Part shown: positions 53,154 through 61,300 of the stretch, piece by piece | Numbering within the stretch: position 1 is the first letter of the stretch | How the letters are laid out: every line of letters starts with the position of its first letter | Origin: Rhizobium aethiopicum | GTDB lineage: Bacteria; Pseudomonadota; Alphaproteobacteria; Rhizobiales; Rhizobiaceae | Reading direction: 5' to 3' | Assembly (NCBI RefSeq): GCF_900094625.1 | Contig: NZ_FMAJ01000020.1 | Location: 1-62,565 of the forward strand | DNA length: 62,565 nucleotides | Made by a program: the position numbers and the translations under genes | The notes under the pieces: model-generated | The model's input: only the letters and a program-made list of their open reading frames with translations | What the model was told of the DNA's origin: nothing | Database searches by the model: none

Positions 53154-53227
53154 CAAGGACTGTCTGCTCAGATCCTTGAAGTCTGTCGTGAGGATCGTGC
53201 CGCCTCAAGGACTTCGCGGCCCCTCCA

Positions 53228-53372
53228 ATTTTCAGCCGGCGCCCTGAGGGGCACCGTCAGAAAATCGGTTCCTCCGCTCACCGGCTCCGCCGGTCGCTAA
53301 CGCGATCCTTGACCCGGCCCGATCCTCACGACCCCGAGCGTCATCTTTCACATCATTGAGGAGATAACGACG
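53228..53372 (+). promoter_or_regulatory. Conserved structured leader, copy 1
   Basis: The leader of the 55-residue ORF shares ordered blocks with the leader at 54270-54409: C-rich CAATTTT, ATCGGTTCC (53264-53272), a small GC hairpin (ACCGGC/GCCGGT, 53280-53294), CCTTGACCC (53307-53315) and a purine-rich ribosome site. Hairpin sequence differs while the flanks are kept, which suggests RNA-level conservation. Confidence 0.5.
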
Positions 53373-53540
53373 ATGACGATTGCACTCGAAATTCAGGTTG
53401 AAGAACTCCGCGCCGAGCTCAGGAATTCCGATCCGGTCGAGCGCCGCCAGATCGAAGCGGAGCTGGAGGTCGCTCAGGCCGAACTGACGGTGGCGATCGC
53501 CGAGCAGGAGGGCACCATCGACGCAGCGCCACCCTTCTGA
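53373..53540 (+). CDS. Small plasmid protein, 55 residues, helical
   Basis: A short gene with GAGGAGA ten bases before ATG 53373. The product is a charged helix/coiled coil (IQVEELRAELRNSDPVERRQ, IEAELEVAQAELTVAIAEQE). Composition and the ribosome site support a real gene. I recall similar small hypothetical proteins next to DUF736 in rhizobial plasmids but know no function. Confidence 0.7.
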   Translation: MTIALEIQVEELRAELRNSDPVERRQIEAELEVAQAELTVAIAEQEGTIDAAPPF

Positions 53541-53630
53541 GGGCGGCGTTTGCCTTCTCGCCTGGGCTGGCACGCCGGATCGACCCGTCGACCTGAGGCT
53601 GCGCTTCACGCGATTGATCAGCGGCAAGGA

Positions 53631-53924
53631 TCAGGAAGGCGTCCGCGGACAGCACCAGACCATGGGTTCACGTCGGAGACTTGCGTTCGGTCTATAGCCG
53701 CGCGCCCGTTTCGATCGGAGCAGTTCGAGGAACATGCGGACTGCATCCTCTTCCCTATCGAAGTGATGCACCATTGCCTGTCCGATCGTTCCGATGCGTC
53801 CCCATCGCCGCGTCAGGCAGGGCGTGCCGAACAGCGTTGGTTCGATCGCGAGCGCGTAGAAGCGCGCCATGTTTTTCGTGGCGTCGGTGCGTTCGATGTA
53901 GAGCTGATAGGGTTGAGCGAGCAT
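53631..53924 (-). CDS. WGR-domain protein
   Basis: A 97-residue protein from MLAQPYQLYIERTDATKNMA, with the WGR signature CLTRRWGRIGTIGQAMVHHF near residues 36-55 and FLELLRSKRARGYRP after it. WGR domains bind nucleic acids or mediate ADP-ribosylation contacts in larger proteins; stand-alone versions are common on rhizobial plasmids. An upstream ATG at 53966 is possible. Confidence 0.85.
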   Translation of the reverse strand: MLAQPYQLYIERTDATKNMARFYALAIEPTLFGTPCLTRRWGRIGTIGQAMVHHFDREEDAVRMFLELLRSKRARGYRPNASLRREPMVWCCPRTPS

Positions 53925-54269
53925 GACGGAAGAATCGCCGGTTCCAGCTTTCGCGTCCAACGACACTTATGAATCAGTCGACCCACACCGATTCATTTTC
54001 GTGATGACGGTCGACGCCGAAGATCGTGGATTTGGGCGAACCGGCCATTGGCCGGCCGGGTAATATTCGCTCCGCTCACGGCCCCCTAAACGGTCTCCGC
54101 CTCCGGTTACGTCCCCTCTGCGGGATGACTTGGCAGGATCCCCGGTCCCAGGCTGTTGGCGTTCCATCCTTCACACTTCCTGCCGGCTCACGCCGGAAAC
54201 GGTCGCGGCCTTCTTCTCTCTGACGTTCGATTTTACTCCAGCAAATGCGGCGTCAAGGACGGCGTGGTC

Positions 54270-54409
54270 TCCCCCAATTTTTCCGACGCTGCGTTTCACT
54301 GCGCTCTGGAAGATCGGTTCCCCCGCTTGCAAGCCGCGTTCGGCGGTCCTTGACCCCTCTTTGCAACAGATGGCCCCATCTCCGTCATGAAGAGGAAGGA
54401 GATCACATT
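54270..54409 (+). promoter_or_regulatory. Conserved structured leader, copy 2
   Basis: This leader carries the same ordered blocks as copy 1: CCCCAATTTTT, ATCGGTTCC (54313-54321), a GCCG/CGGC hairpin (54333-54344), CCTTGACCC (54348-54356) and an A/G-rich ribosome site. The block-to-start distances are similar (97 against 109 bases from ATCGGTTCC). Confidence 0.5.
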
Positions 54410-54940
54410 ATGACAACAGATCAAAACACCATGCTTGTTGGCTTTCGTCTCATCGTCATTGCAAACCGCTTCGCCTGCGAAAGCGAGTTTTCGCGAAAGC
54501 TCCACGATCGCCTGGTCGAAGGGCTCGACGCGGCAATCGCTCGGATCCACGTCATCATGGAATTGGAACGAAGTGTTCTCATCGGGGACGATGAATTCGC
54601 CGAATGTCAGCTAGAGGGTGAGAACGAGATTTTCGAGCGCTTCGCCATCAATCTACTGGACGACCTCGAATTTGATTGCGACACGAATGAATTCCGCCTC
54701 AACCGCAGCGATTGGATGAACGCTTTGGCTGCCGATGGCAGTGGCGTCGATATCAACTATCCGGAGCTCGTTGCGCTGATCGGGACGAACTCGGTTCGCT
54801 GGCGCCGATTATCAAGGATATCACGTTGGCAACCGGCATCCCCGTCTTTACGGGGCGCGCCGTTTAATCATAATGGTCGGACCATCTCACATGCTGAGAG
54901 TCTTCTATTTGACGAAAGGCTCAATAGCGTTGCGAACTGA
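54410..54940 (+). CDS. Conserved plasmid hypothetical, probable frameshift near its end
   Basis: About 176 residues as read, from MTTDQNTMLVGFRLIVIANR. The body (RLVEGLDAAIARIHVIMELE, FDCDTNEFRLNRSDWMNALA) looks like a folded acidic protein of unknown family. At about 54800-54812 the frame becomes Arg-rich, while another frame reads LAPIIKDITLATGIPVFTGR and then stops at 54866-54868. A lost base therefore probably replaces the true C-terminus. GGAAGGAG supports the start. Confidence 0.65.
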   Translation: MTTDQNTMLVGFRLIVIANRFACESEFSRKLHDRLVEGLDAAIARIHVIMELERSVLIGDDEFAECQLEGENEIFERFAINLLDDLEFDCDTNEFRLNRSDWMNALAADGSGVDINYPELVALIGTNSVRWRRLSRISRWQPASPSLRGAPFNHNGRTISHAESLLFDERLNSVAN

Positions 54941-55027
54941 GCAACGAAAGCAACAAAGTTTGCTCAGCAATTGCGGAATTGTTGTAAATGCTGTATATCG
55001 CAGCAGTGCGGCAACAAAGGAAGCCAT

Positions 55028-55297
55028 ATGTCCAAAACAAGCGGGTTCTATTCAAGCAGCGATCTCTCACGTAAGTCGGGTGACATTATCGCCGAGGCTC
55101 TACGTCATCCCGTGACGATCACCCAGCGGAATAAACCCCGTCTGGTTCTCCTCAATATCGAAGATTACGAGCGGCTGGTGAAGCAGTCGGACCGGCGCAC
55201 CGTCGGGACCATCGAAGCCATGCCCGATGAGCTGTTTGCCGAGTTCGAAAACGCCGTCGAGGCCTATGCCGCCGAGGACGAGGCAGGCCGCTCATGA
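55028..55297 (+). CDS. Phd/YefM-type antitoxin
   Basis: An 89-residue antitoxin with the Phd fold: SDLSRKSGDIIAEALRHPVT then ITQRNKPRLVLLNIEDYERL, followed by an acidic C-terminal toxin-binding tail. ATG 55028 is preceded by AAAGGAAG. It is coupled to the next gene by ATGA, and the upstream region has AT-rich dyads such as CAATT/AATTG. Confidence 0.87.
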   Translation: MSKTSGFYSSSDLSRKSGDIIAEALRHPVTITQRNKPRLVLLNIEDYERLVKQSDRRTVGTIEAMPDELFAEFENAVEAYAAEDEAGRS

Positions 55298-55707
55298 ACT
55301 ACGAGCTGATCCAGACCGCAAGCGTTATACGCTATCCTTATCTATGGGCGCGAGAGGCTGGACGTGGAGAAACGGAAGGACGCAAGGAGCGGCCGGTCGC
55401 GGTCGGTGTGAGAATGCCGCGGCCGGACGGTGATTTGGTTCTTTTCTTTCCCATCACCACTAAGCAACCGGAGGCATCGCGGTTCGCCGCGCAAGTGCCG
55501 GATATCGAAAAGCGCCGTGCCGGCCTCGATGCCGATCGTAGGCTTTGGATCATCTTCGATGAGTTCAATACCGACATCGTCGGAAATTCATTCTACCTTG
55601 AACCTGAGCCGCCAACCGGCCGCTTCAGCAAGGCTTTCTTCATGCCGCTGCTGCGCGAATTCATCAGTCGCCGCAAGTCGGCTACGGAGGTCAGTCGATT
55701 CCGCTGA
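55294..55707 (+). CDS. Candidate toxin partner of the Phd-type antitoxin
   Basis: A 137-residue protein not matching Doc or RelE in sequence. The segment GRKERPVAVGVRMPRPDGDL followed by VLFFPITTKQP recalls the strand-loop-strand start of PemK/MazF-like folds, but the match is weak. It then has FIIFDEFN-like RLWIIFDEFNTDIVGNSFYL. Because it is translationally coupled to the antitoxin, a toxin role is inferred from context. Seen on other rhizobial plasmids only as hypothetical. Confidence 0.6.
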   Translation: MNYELIQTASVIRYPYLWAREAGRGETEGRKERPVAVGVRMPRPDGDLVLFFPITTKQPEASRFAAQVPDIEKRRAGLDADRRLWIIFDEFNTDIVGNSFYLEPEPPTGRFSKAFFMPLLREFISRRKSATEVSRFR

Positions 55708-55749
55708 GCTCTCCCTTGCGATAGCCACGTTACCGCACAGCTTCGATCG

Positions 55750-57669
55750 TCACTGCACCGGTTTGACGAAACGATTGACCTTAGCCGCCCGATCCATCTC
55801 CTTTCGCCGGAAGTAGATCGCCCGGCCGCAGCGGATCGGACTATGCCCCTGGACGATGATGATCTGCTCGTCCTTGCGCATCGACTGGGTGATTTCGTGC
55901 GGCATGATCAACGGCCGGCGCTGAAAGTGGACGCTTTCGGATTTCCGCGATGCGTTGTTCTTCGTGTCCCAGCCGATGTTGCGGGAGCTGCCTTTGACCT
56001 CCACCGTCATCTCGCCGCACTGCGCCGAGACGTTGCGCGCCGTGTCGAGCGCCTTGATCGCTGCGTAAGAGGCAAAGGCGCAACCGTCGATCCATGACGT
56101 CGCGCCATCCTTCCCGAAATGCCGCTCCAACTGCCCGACCGACTGGTACATCAGCATCATCGAGACCCCGTATTTGCGGCCGCGGTCTCGCGCCTCCTCA
56201 AGCACCCGCATATAGCCGAGCAGGTCCACCTCATCGAGCATGAACAGCGCCCGGCGCTGGAAGGCGCCGTCGGCCTGCACCATGGCATTGATCAGAGAAC
56301 CGATGATGACGCGCGCGATGCCGGGATAGGAGCGCAGGATTGAGGCGGGAATGTTGAGGAAGACGTCCTTCTTGCCCGAGGCGATGTCACTGGATTTGAA
56401 GGTATTGCCGCAGGCGAGCGCGGCATAGCTGTCGAGCGACAACCACTGCGTATCCTTCGATGCCGTGGAGTAGACTCCGCTGAAGGTCTGTTCGGTCATG
56501 TTGGTGAAGACGCCGAGCGTTTCGCGGATGAAGGCCGAAGTGGAATGCTCCTGAATGTCGCGGAGCATGGCGAGCACCGAGGGCTCCGGTTCGGAAACGA
56601 TCTGACGGAGGCTGCGCAAGGTTCGCCGCCCCTGATATTCCGGCGAGAGCATGACATGGGCGAGCAGACCAGTTAGGAGGTTGTGCGCCTGGTTCTGGAA
56701 GTAGGATCCTGTCGAGCTTTCAAAGCGCAGGCTTTCCGACAGCAGCATATGCGCAATGCCGACAATCTCCTCTTCCTTTTGCTTGGATGCTTCGATCCCG
56801 TCGACAACATTGAAGCCCATGATCGGATTCCGAGGATCGAGCACCATCACCTCGCGCCCAAGAACGCGGATTCGGTGTTCGGCCACCATTGGCGCGACCT
56901 CGGTGGAGGGATCGAGGCAGATCAGCGGCCCGCTATAACGCAGCGCCGTCGGCACTGCGTTGCTCGTCGTCTTGTATCCACCTGACCCGGCAAAGAAGAG
57001 CATGTGGGTGGAATCGAAGTCCTGCTTGTAGGTGAGCAACGGAGCCTTGCCACCTTGCCCCCAAGTGGCCTGGTCGTTCGGATCGAAGGGGAGCTCATGA
57101 ACGATTTCCTTGTCGACCCGGTAGCGTTCGCCGATGACGATTTCGCCGTCGGGTGGAAAGAGCTTTGCCGCCGCGGACATCGAAAGCCAGTCCGCGTCCC
57201 CGAAAGTTCCGCGCCCGGCGCGCGTCACCGGTTCGGGCACCACGGTCGAGATGCGCGCGGCAACCGCCACCGCCATGAAGCCTACCAGTACGCCGATGAC
57301 GACTACGAGATCCAGATAGGAGAGTGCCTTGCTCCATGAGAGCGCGCCGCTTTCGACCCACGGGGCAAGTCGGGCATATTCGCGCAGTGCGTAGAAACCG
57401 GCCACAGCCAGAAAGCAGACAAGGCTTGCCATTGCCCCCGGCCTTCGCCGGTGCAGTGGCAGAGCCCAGACCGTCAACAGCCCCGCGAGCGGCCCGAACA
57501 GAAGCGCCGGCACGGGTGCAGCCCGCAGGAACCAATATTCCGCCTTGCCTGACATGCCTGCGGCCAGTTCCTGCCACCGCCAGCCGACGACATAGGAGGC
57601 AAACGCAGTTGCGGCGATCGGCGCCAGAACGAGCAACAGGCTCGGGTGCGATTTTGTTCTCGCGGTCAT
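55750..57669 (-). CDS. traG: TraG type IV coupling protein
   Basis: A 639-residue VirD4/TraG coupling ATPase that brings the TraA-DNA complex to the VirB channel. Several N-terminal hydrophobic segments lie within residues 10-140. Walker A is FFAGSGGYKTTSNAVP (G228-T235), Walker B is RALFMLDEVDLLGYMRVLEE, and the C-terminal half shows PLIMPHEITQSMRKDEQIII. Last gene of traC-traD-traG on the minus strand, overlapping traD by ATGA. Confidence 0.95.
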   Translation of the reverse strand: MTARTKSHPSLLLVLAPIAATAFASYVVGWRWQELAAGMSGKAEYWFLRAAPVPALLFGPLAGLLTVWALPLHRRRPGAMASLVCFLAVAGFYALREYARLAPWVESGALSWSKALSYLDLVVVIGVLVGFMAVAVAARISTVVPEPVTRAGRGTFGDADWLSMSAAAKLFPPDGEIVIGERYRVDKEIVHELPFDPNDQATWGQGGKAPLLTYKQDFDSTHMLFFAGSGGYKTTSNAVPTALRYSGPLICLDPSTEVAPMVAEHRIRVLGREVMVLDPRNPIMGFNVVDGIEASKQKEEEIVGIAHMLLSESLRFESSTGSYFQNQAHNLLTGLLAHVMLSPEYQGRRTLRSLRQIVSEPEPSVLAMLRDIQEHSTSAFIRETLGVFTNMTEQTFSGVYSTASKDTQWLSLDSYAALACGNTFKSSDIASGKKDVFLNIPASILRSYPGIARVIIGSLINAMVQADGAFQRRALFMLDEVDLLGYMRVLEEARDRGRKYGVSMMLMYQSVGQLERHFGKDGATSWIDGCAFASYAAIKALDTARNVSAQCGEMTVEVKGSSRNIGWDTKNNASRKSESVHFQRRPLIMPHEITQSMRKDEQIIIVQGHSPIRCGRAIYFRRKEMDRAAKVNRFVKPVQ

Positions 57670-57899
57670 TCTGCCGCCTCGGCAATGCCCCGCGAACTGC
57701 CGTCGAGCCTGGGGATCTTGAATGCCTCCTCGCCGATATCGCGCAAGCGCCGATGCTCCGATGAACCCAGGGCGATCCTTGCCAATTCGAGAAAGCCGCC
57801 AAGCAGGAATGCCCGGTCAGCTTTCGTAAGGCCTGCCTTGACGACGAGGCCGCCGAGCAGAAACTTCTCGCGGGCCTCGTTCTTGCGATTAGCGGTCAT
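57666..57899 (-). CDS. traD: TraD, small conjugal transfer protein
   Basis: A 77-residue member of the Ti/Sym plasmid TraD family: REKFLLGGLVVKAGLTKADR and AFLLGGFLELARIALGSSEH. GGAGG six bases before ATG 57899 decides the start; a start at 57962 would add 21 residues. It overlaps traC by 11 bases and traG by 4. An accessory relaxosome role is presumed from family and position. Confidence 0.88.
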   Translation of the reverse strand: MTANRKNEAREKFLLGGLVVKAGLTKADRAFLLGGFLELARIALGSSEHRRLRDIGEEAFKIPRLDGSSRGIAEAAE

Positions 57900-58185
57900 G
57901 AGAAACCTCCGCCGGCGCTCCAGTGCCGCCAGCTGCTGGTCGACGCGGTGAAGATGCGCCATCGGTGCCTTTCTTCTCTCCTTTGCGAAATCGAGCCGCG
58001 ATCTCCTCGACGAGGCGATCGACCTCCTCGTCGGTGATCTCCATTTCCGCCAGCCCCGACTTCGTCGCGGCCCGCGCAAAGCGCTCGGCAGACTTGGCGA
58101 TCATCGCGCGCCGGCGCTCGCGCAGCCTCTCGATCTGGCAGTCTATGTCGGTGATCGATGATTTTGTGCCCATCTTTGAATTCAT
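57889..58185 (-). CDS. traC: TraC, oriT-associated accessory protein
   Basis: A 98-residue TraC family protein (DIDCQIERLRERRRAMIAKS, GLAEMEITDEEVDRLVEEIA) with a disordered tail. TraC binds near oriT or stabilises the relaxosome in Agrobacterium-type systems. It is the first gene of the traCDG operon, facing oriT and traA. ATG 58173 is an alternative start. Confidence 0.87.
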   Translation of the reverse strand: MNSKMGTKSSITDIDCQIERLRERRRAMIAKSAERFARAATKSGLAEMEITDEEVDRLVEEIAARFRKGEKKGTDGASSPRRPAAGGTGAPAEVSHDR

Positions 58186-58207
58186 CCTTCCTGAAACTTG
58201 GCGGCCA

Positions 58208-58239
58208 GATTATACTCACTAAACTAAGATAGTTAAATA
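58208..58239 (-). promoter_or_regulatory. traCDG promoter, sharing an element with the virB promoter
   Basis: On the minus strand, -35 TTAACT (58236-58231), a 16-base spacer and a consensus -10 TATAAT (58214-58209). The 32 bases agree with the virB promoter (35165-35196) at 22 positions, including AACTAT-TTA and AGTAT inside the spacer. Confidence 0.65.
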
Positions 58240-58334
58240 GGCTATTTTGCATCAATCTGAAAACGTCGCGAGCGGAATCCGGCCTATGCCGTGTTCCGGA
58301 AAGGCTGCATCGGCCCTTTGGTTCGATCGGTTTG

Positions 58335-58362
58335 AGGGCGCAATATACGTCGCTGGCGCGAC
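58335..58362 (+). other. oriT core (nick region)
   Basis: AGGGCGCAATATACGTCGC starts at 58335. The complement of its first part ends GCGCCCT, the RSF1010/Ti-type nick-site core. GTCGC (58349-58353)/GCGAC (58358-58362) forms the adjacent short inverted repeat. Position between divergent traC and traA is exactly where Ti/Sym plasmids carry oriT. Confidence 0.78.
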
Positions 58363-58387
58363 ATGCTTGAGAGGTCTGGAGACATCA

Positions 58388-61300
58388 GTGGCGATCATGT
58401 TCGTCAGAGCGCAGGTGATCAGCAGGGGAGCCGGACGCAGCATCGTTTCCGCCGCCGCCTATCGTCATCGCGCCCGGATGATGGACGAGCAGGCTGGAAC
58501 ATCCTTCAGCTATCGCGGTGGATCGCGGGAACTGGTGCATGAGGAGCTGGCGCTGCCCAATCAGGTCCCGACCTGGCTGAAGACCGCAACCCACGGGCAA
58601 TCCGTTGCGAAAGCCAGTGAGGCGCTCTGGAATGCGCTTGATGCTTTCGAGACACGGGCGGACGCGCAGCTTGCCCGCGAGCTGATCATCGCGCTGCCGG
58701 AAGAGCTGACGCGGGCGGAGAACATCGCGCTGGTTCGCGCGTTCGTCCGTGACAATCTCACGGCTAAGGGCATGGTAGTTGATTGGGTCTACCACGACAA
58801 GGAGGGCAATCCGCACATCCATCTCATGACCACGCTGCGTCCGCTGACGGAGGACGGCTTCGGACCGAAGAAGGTTCCCGTCCTTGGCGAAGACGGCAAG
58901 TCGCTGCGCGTCGCCACGCCGGACCGGCCGAGCGGCAAGATCGTCTACAAACTCTGGGCCGGCGACAGGGAAACGATGAAGGCCTGGAAGATTGGCTGGG
59001 CGGAAACAGCCAATCGGCATCTGGCGCTCGCCGGTCATGAGATCCGGCTCGACGGCCGCTCCTATGCCGAACAGGGTTTTGATGGCATCGCGCAAAGGCA
59101 TCTCGGGCATGAGAAGGCAGCCCTCGCCCGCAAGTGCAGAGAGCTCTATTTCGCTCCCGCCGATCTCGCCCGCCGGCAGGAGATGGCCGATCGGTTGCTA
59201 ACCGAGCCGGAGCTTCTGCTAAAGCAGCTCGGCAATGAGCGCTCCACCTTCGACGAGAAGGATATCGCCAAGGCGCTGCACCGCTATGTCGATGATCCCG
59301 CAGACTTCGCCAATATCCGCGCCCGGCTAATGGCGTCGGATGAACTGGTGATGCTGAAGCCGCAAGAATTCGACGGAGAAACGCGCGAGGTCGCAGCCCC
59401 GGCCGTGTTCACCACACGGGCGATGCTGCGCATCGAATACGACATGGCGCAGTCGGCCCGGGTTCTGTCGGAGCAAGGAGGCTTCGGCGTTTCGGCTCGG
59501 CAGGTCGATACGGCGATCGAGCGCGTCGAGAGCGGCGATCCTAAACATCCGTTGAGGCTCGATGCGGAACAGGTCGATGCCGTCCGTCATGTCGCCGGCG
59601 ACAGCGGTATCGCGGCTGTTGTCGGCCTTGCCGGCGCCGGCAAGTCGACGCTGCTTGCGGCCGCGCGTGTTGCCTGGGAAAGCGATGGCAGGCGGGTGAT
59701 GGGTGCGGCGCTTGCGGGCAAGGCAGCGGAAGGGTTGGAAGACAGTTCCGGCATCCAATCGCGGACACTGGCCGCCTGGGAACTGGCCTGGGCGAATGGG
59801 CGCGACACACTCCATCGCGGTGATGTGCTCGTCATCGATGAAGCAGGCATGGTGGCCTCGCAGCAGATGGCCCGTGTGCTGAAGATCGCCGAAGAGGCGG
59901 GCGCAAAAGTCGTCCTGGTCGGCGATGCGATGCAGTTGCAGCCGATCCAGGCTGGCGCTGCCTTCCGAGCGATCACCGAGCGCATCGGTTTTGCCGAGCT
60001 TGCCGGCGTGCGCCGCCAGCGCGAAGAATGGGCGCGCCAAGCCTCGCGGCTCTTTGCCCACGGCGAGATCGAGAAAGGTCTCGACGTTTATGCCCGGCAT
60101 AGTCACCTTGCCGAGGCAGAGACACGCGCGGAAACGATCGACCGGATTGTCGGCGACTGGACCGAGGCGCGCAAACAGGCAATTGTTCGATCCGTCTCTG
60201 AGGGCAGGGATGGCCATCTAAGGGGTGACGAGCTTCTCGTCCTTGCCCACACCAATGACGATGTCCGCAAGCTGAACGAGGCGCTGCGCGAGGTGATGGC
60301 CGGCCAGCATACGCTGACCGACAGCCGCACCTTCCAGACGGCGCGCGGGGCGCGGGAGTTCGCCGCCGGCGACCGCATCATCTTCCTGGAGAACGCCCGC
60401 TTCCTCGAGCCGCGGGCCAGGAGTTATGGTCCGCAGTATGTCAAGAACGGCATGCTCGGCACAGTCATCTCCACCGGTGACAAACGCGGCGAAGTTCTGA
60501 TGTCGGTTCGTCTCGACAACGGCAGCCGGGTCGTCTTCAGCGAAGACAGCTATGGCAATGTCGATCACGGCTATGCCGCAACGATCCACAAAGCCCAGGG
60601 CACCACCGTCGAGCGCACCTTCGTGCTTGCCACCGGCATGATGGACCAACACCTGACCTATGTGGCGATGACCAGGCATCGCGATCGCGTCGATCTTTAT
60701 GCGGCGAGCGAGGATTTTGAGCCAAGACCGGAATGGGGACGCAAGCCGCGTGTCGATCATGCCGCGGGTGTGACCGGCGAGCTTGTCAAAACCGGAGAGG
60801 CCAAATTTAGGCCCGATGATGAGAATGCCGATGACAGCCCCTATGCCGATGTGAAGACTGACGACGGCAATACCCATCGGCTGTGGGGCGTGAGCCTGCC
60901 CAAAGCGCTCGAAGAGGGCGGCGTCCTGGAGGGCGATACCGTCACGCTACGCAAGGACGGCGTGGAGCGGGTCAAGGTCCAGATTGCTGTTGTCGATGAA
61001 GAGACAGGCCGGAAACGTTATGAGGAGCGGGAGGTCGACCGCAACGTCTGGACGGCCAGGCAGCTCGAAACCGCCGAAGCCCGCCAGGACCGCATCGAGC
61101 GGGAAAGTCATCGGCCGGATCTTTTCAAGCCGCTCGTCGAGCGGCTGTCGCGCTCCGGCGCCAAGACCACGACACTCGATTTCGAAAGCGGGGCCGGCTA
61201 TCGGGCCTATGCAGAGGACTTCGCCCGCCGCCGCGGGTTTGATCATCTCTCGCTGGCTGCGGCCGAGATCGAGGAGGACATCGCGCGGCGCTTTGCGTGG

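Noticed and set aside
53560..53972. 140-codon plus-strand frame opposite the WGR gene
   Set aside because: Antisense shadow; the minus-strand frame carries the WGR motif.
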